A DNA stretch of 42,464 bases from an uncultured Anaerotignum sp. GTDB taxonomy: Bacteria; Bacillota; Clostridia; Lachnospirales; Anaerotignaceae. A program made the position numbers and the translations under genes. Each line of letters starts with the position of its first letter. Positions within the stretch are counted from its first letter, which is position 1. The stretch lies in contig CAJTQX010000020.1 of the NCBI GenBank assembly GCA_910578425.1, positions 1-42,464 of the forward strand, written 5' to 3'. The notes below the pieces were generated by a model, which did not search any database, was not told where the DNA came from, and saw only the letters and a list, made by a program, of their open reading frames with translations. This document shows, in pieces, positions 40,346 through 42,464 of this stretch.

Positions 40346-40383
40346 GCGTTTAAGAATAATTCGGGAAAGGAGGGAAACAAGCT

Positions 40384-41415
40384 ATGGCTACTACTGCTAC
40401 AAAGGTTAGGTTGAATAAAGGACGTTGCATTAGTGGTATGGATGGCGTAAATGTTGAGTATACCATACAACTTGATGGTATGGAGAATTTGTACTTGCCA
40501 GTTAAAGAAGAAAAAAATGAAGCAGATAACACGATTGTCAGTATTTCTTGCGTTGGCGGTAAAGTAAGTGCTTATGTAAATCCTGTTCATGCTATAAGAC
40601 AGTATAATGTCAAGCCTTTGGGAATTGTTGAGAGCATTAAGTTGGAAATAGCGAAAAACCGAGTTTTGGAGATTATGAAGTCATATCTTCAGGAACATCT
40701 AAAGGATAAGTATTCAGATGATTTCGTTGACAGCTTACAAGTTGTTAAGTTGGAGTGTAATGTCACCATGAGAACTTTGGGTAATGCCACACCAGATACA
40801 ATGCTACATTTTTTCGATATGGTATTTCCTGATACGTTTTTACATAGGTATCGCAAAGTAGGCTCCAAATGTGAAAAGGGGGATAATTCCGTCAAACACA
40901 AAAAAGACGGTTGCTATATTCTCAAATGCTATGACAAAACAAAGGAACAGCATGATAATGAACACCATAAACCGAATCCGCTTGTGGAGAGCAATTTGTT
41001 AAGGGTGGAGCTGGTGTTCCTATCCAGAAGTCTTAAACGCATATATGGCGATAAAAGAACCTTGTCAGATGTTTTGACGAAAAAGGGATTGGAAAAACTT
41101 TGTCGGGAATATAAAAGGGTGCTGACAGAGGATATTAGCGACGCTGTGAGGAAGTATCGTGACGATTGCAAAGATATGTTGGTTGGATTTCTGACAGAGC
41201 ATAAAAGGGGCGGAAATATGGTTGCCGACTGCATAATGAGATACAAAGAAGAAATTGTCGATATATCCATACTCAAGAAAAGTTTGCAGGAATACTACAA
41301 GATATACGGTTTGACCGATAACAGCAGTCAGGTAATTAACTATTACAAGAAAAAGGGGATTCTTCCGCAAGATACAATTAAGACATTTCGGGCGTTCCGA
41401 GAGGCAGCAGGCTAA
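40384..41415 (+). CDS. Putative replication initiation protein of a mobile element
   Basis: In this 343-residue protein, DGCYILKCYDKTKE followed by ESNLLRVELVFLSRSLKRIY resembles the core of rolling-circle initiators of the phage CRI/Rep_trans type, in which a YDK-type strand precedes LR.E. No full family match can be proved by eye. The ribosome site AAAGGAGGG is strong. It lies 40 bp after the structured RNA terminator, which could control its expression. Codon use is AT-richer than in the chromosome genes. Confidence 0.6.
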   Translation: MATTATKVRLNKGRCISGMDGVNVEYTIQLDGMENLYLPVKEEKNEADNTIVSISCVGGKVSAYVNPVHAIRQYNVKPLGIVESIKLEIAKNRVLEIMKSYLQEHLKDKYSDDFVDSLQVVKLECNVTMRTLGNATPDTMLHFFDMVFPDTFLHRYRKVGSKCEKGDNSVKHKKDGCYILKCYDKTKEQHDNEHHKPNPLVESNLLRVELVFLSRSLKRIYGDKRTLSDVLTKKGLEKLCREYKRVLTEDISDAVRKYRDDCKDMLVGFLTEHKRGGNMVADCIMRYKEEIVDISILKKSLQEYYKIYGLTDNSSQVINYYKKKGILPQDTIKTFRAFREAAG

Positions 41416-41479
41416 TACTGTGAAAAGTAAAAAGAATTTTTAGATTTCAGCGGTTTTGAAAACGGAAGAAAATCAGTAA

Positions 41480-41512
41480 AATCCTTGAATTTATGCCCGT
41501 TTAACAAGGATT
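41480..41512. repeat. Stem-loop after the initiator gene (possible origin)
   Basis: AATCCTTG/CAAGGATT (8 bp) has a 17-nt loop. The 192-bp gap after the initiator gene holds no other clear feature. A nick site cannot be assigned. Confidence 0.35.
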
Positions 41513-41607
41513 GCAACGAATGTTTTTGGTCCATAGATATAAGAGGAATCGGAGAGGTATTATTATCAAGGAATTAACAGTATTTGTATAAAGGGAGTGT
41601 GATGTAT

Positions 41608-41811
41608 ATGGCTGAAAGATTAGATACCGATGTAGGATTAACCAAAACTCCAAGAAACGGATTTGAAGCATACAATATGGTTATTGCTTCGTTGTCTGAG
41701 GATATAGAGAACAAAACGGAAATATTAAAAGAGATGTTGGACGAGGGTGTGAAACGTCAGTTTATAAAGCGGTGGCATCCGGGCATAAAGACAGTAAATA
41801 TTCATGTGTAG
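41608..41811 (+). CDS. Small protein of unknown function
   Basis: This protein has 67 residues from ATG 41608, 10 nt after GGGAG. ATG 41602 is an alternative. The middle is charged and helical (ASLSEDIENKTEILKEMLDE). I do not recognise it. It belongs to the mobile element transcript. Confidence 0.6.
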   Translation: MAERLDTDVGLTKTPRNGFEAYNMVIASLSEDIENKTEILKEMLDEGVKRQFIKRWHPGIKTVNIHV

Positions 41812-41828
41812 TAAGGCGGTGATTAGCG

Positions 41829-42173
41829 GTGGGATTTGTCAAGGGCACAAGTGGTAACCCAAAAGGCAGACCGAAAATGAGTGATGATGAAAAGGAACAA
41901 AGGGAAGAATTTAAGGCTCTGCTTCGCAATGCTACTGTTCCGGCATTACAAGCGATAATCGAAATCTCGCAGAATAAATGTAGCAAGGATAGGTTTAATG
42001 CCTGCAAATACATTTTGGATCGCTGCTTTGGGACTAATGCGGTATTCTTCGGAGAAAATGCGGAGGATATTGTTGAGCCTGTTATCATTAGGGTCATGCC
42101 ATACCATAAAGAAGACGAGAACAAAGACGAGGACTGGGGCGAAGAAGACTCAGACGAAGAATGGGAGGACTAA
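41829..42173 (+). CDS. DUF5681 domain-containing protein
   Basis: This 114-residue protein starts with GTG 41829. The N-terminal GFVKGTSGNPKGRPKMSDDE is the DUF5681 signature, seen in phage and element proteins. A helical region with RFNACKYILDRCFG follows. The C-terminus is very acidic (NKDEDWGEEDSDEEWED). Some relatives sit near terminase genes, so a DNA-packaging role is possible but not shown. Confidence 0.75.
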   Translation: MGFVKGTSGNPKGRPKMSDDEKEQREEFKALLRNATVPALQAIIEISQNKCSKDRFNACKYILDRCFGTNAVFFGENAEDIVEPVIIRVMPYHKEDENKDEDWGEEDSDEEWED

Positions 42174-42177
42174 AACA

Positions 42178-42464
42178 ATGGCAAATTTGAATGTGGTTCA
42201 GCGACATAATTCGCTATTTAACAGAATCGAAAAAGCAAAAGTTACTGACATAAGCGAGCTGTTTTATGACGTTAAGGACTTCTATGTAGAGTGCAAGGAC
42301 GTTGATAGAATCAGTGTAACGCGGATTGTTGATAAGTATGTAGAGAAGTTTCAGAAGATGTTGGACGACAATGCGACGGCTTACAACAAGAAGAACGAAA
42401 AGCTGAATGAAGCGAAAAACGAGTGCTACGACTTTTCCGGCGAAAAGGGCGATAAGGGAGCAGT
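42178..42464 (+). CDS. Partial unknown ORF of the mobile element
   Basis: ATG 42178 is 9 nt after GGGAGG, and the frame stays open to the window end (95 complete codons). The product is charged and helical (RIVDKYVEKFQKMLDDNATA). I do not recognise it. The 3' end is outside the window. Confidence 0.6.
   Translation, partial: MANLNVVQRHNSLFNRIEKAKVTDISELFYDVKDFYVECKDVDRISVTRIVDKYVEKFQKMLDDNATAYNKKNEKLNEAKNECYDFSGEKGDKGA

Larger units (their letters stand above)
39716..42464 (+). mobile_element. Left part of an integrated mobile element
   Basis: From the tRNA-Thr rightward the DNA is AT-richer and gene content changes to a replication initiator, a DUF5681 protein and small unknown ORFs, all on the plus strand. 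Location at a tRNA gene fits integration by a tyrosine recombinase, but no integrase or second attachment site lies in the window. It may be a prophage, a satellite or an integrative plasmid-like element. The exact left boundary is uncertain. Confidence 0.65.

Overview
The window is chromosomal DNA from an endospore-forming, Gram-positive anaerobe of the Clostridia, probably Lachnospirales. The evidence is spo0A and sigH, an S-box (SAM-I) leader on metK, an ireB-ruvX-DUF1292 cluster, RNase J, Rae1/YacP, DUF6179/DUF6323 proteins, strong AGGAGG ribosome sites, frequent TTG/GTG starts and TTGACA-17-TATAAT promoters. G+C looks close to half by eye, except at the AT-richer right end. The species cannot be named from the sequence alone.

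Layout. 1-1.4 kb: rplJ-rplL behind an L10 leader and a good promoter, closed by a terminator, with no rpoB following. 1.4-2.6 kb: an Rrf2 regulator and a YbaK deacylase on the minus strand. 3-6.2 kb: a two-component system plus a DUF6440 protein. 6.5-7.7 kb: a CLC transporter with fluoride-type motifs. 8-10.4 kb: an amino-acid ABC transporter. 10.6-12.3 kb: RNase J (minus). 12.5-12.7 kb: an unusual tandem repeat with a perfect 27-bp hairpin. 12.9-13.9 kb: DUF1292, RuvX and IreB (minus). 14.2-21.9 kb: AraC regulator/DUF2000, Tag glycosylase, DUF1963, GNAT, then proB - zinc ribbon - DUF2085 - proA - DUF2971. 22-27.6 kb: hemB-hemL-deoxyinosine glycosylase-GNAT, then DUF3788, GNAT and SMI1/KNR4 genes on the minus strand. 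27.9-29.3 kb: SAM riboswitch and metK. 29.6-31.7 kb: spo0A and an SPL-type radical SAM gene (minus). 32.2-33.6 kb: a COG2426 membrane protein and rsmA. 33.6-36.1 kb: a minus-strand group (DUF6179, DUF6323, a ribbon-helix-helix-like protein and an HD hydrolase) with a possible small RNA inside. 36.6-39.6 kb: luxS, a secreted protein, rae1/yacP and sigH. 39.6-42.5 kb: tRNA-Thr sequences and the left part of an integrated mobile element (structured RNA, replication initiator, DUF5681 protein and a truncated ORF).

The least expected content lies between the genes. There are two families of dispersed non-coding repeats. Family A is a two-hairpin element of about 165 bp. Family B is 88-166 bp, MITE-like, with a 15-bp terminal inverted repeat. 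Two B copies are nested inside A copies at equivalent positions. One A copy splits the shared metK/spo0A terminator stem. A third repeat type (C) at 12.5 kb keeps a constant loop but changes its stem. It shares the core CACAAGTGTC with family B.

Functional links: metK and luxS belong to the activated methyl cycle. proB/proA make the proline precursor. hemB/hemL serve early tetrapyrrole synthesis. spo0A and sigH control entry into sporulation. RNase J, Rae1 and RsmA act on RNA and ribosomes.
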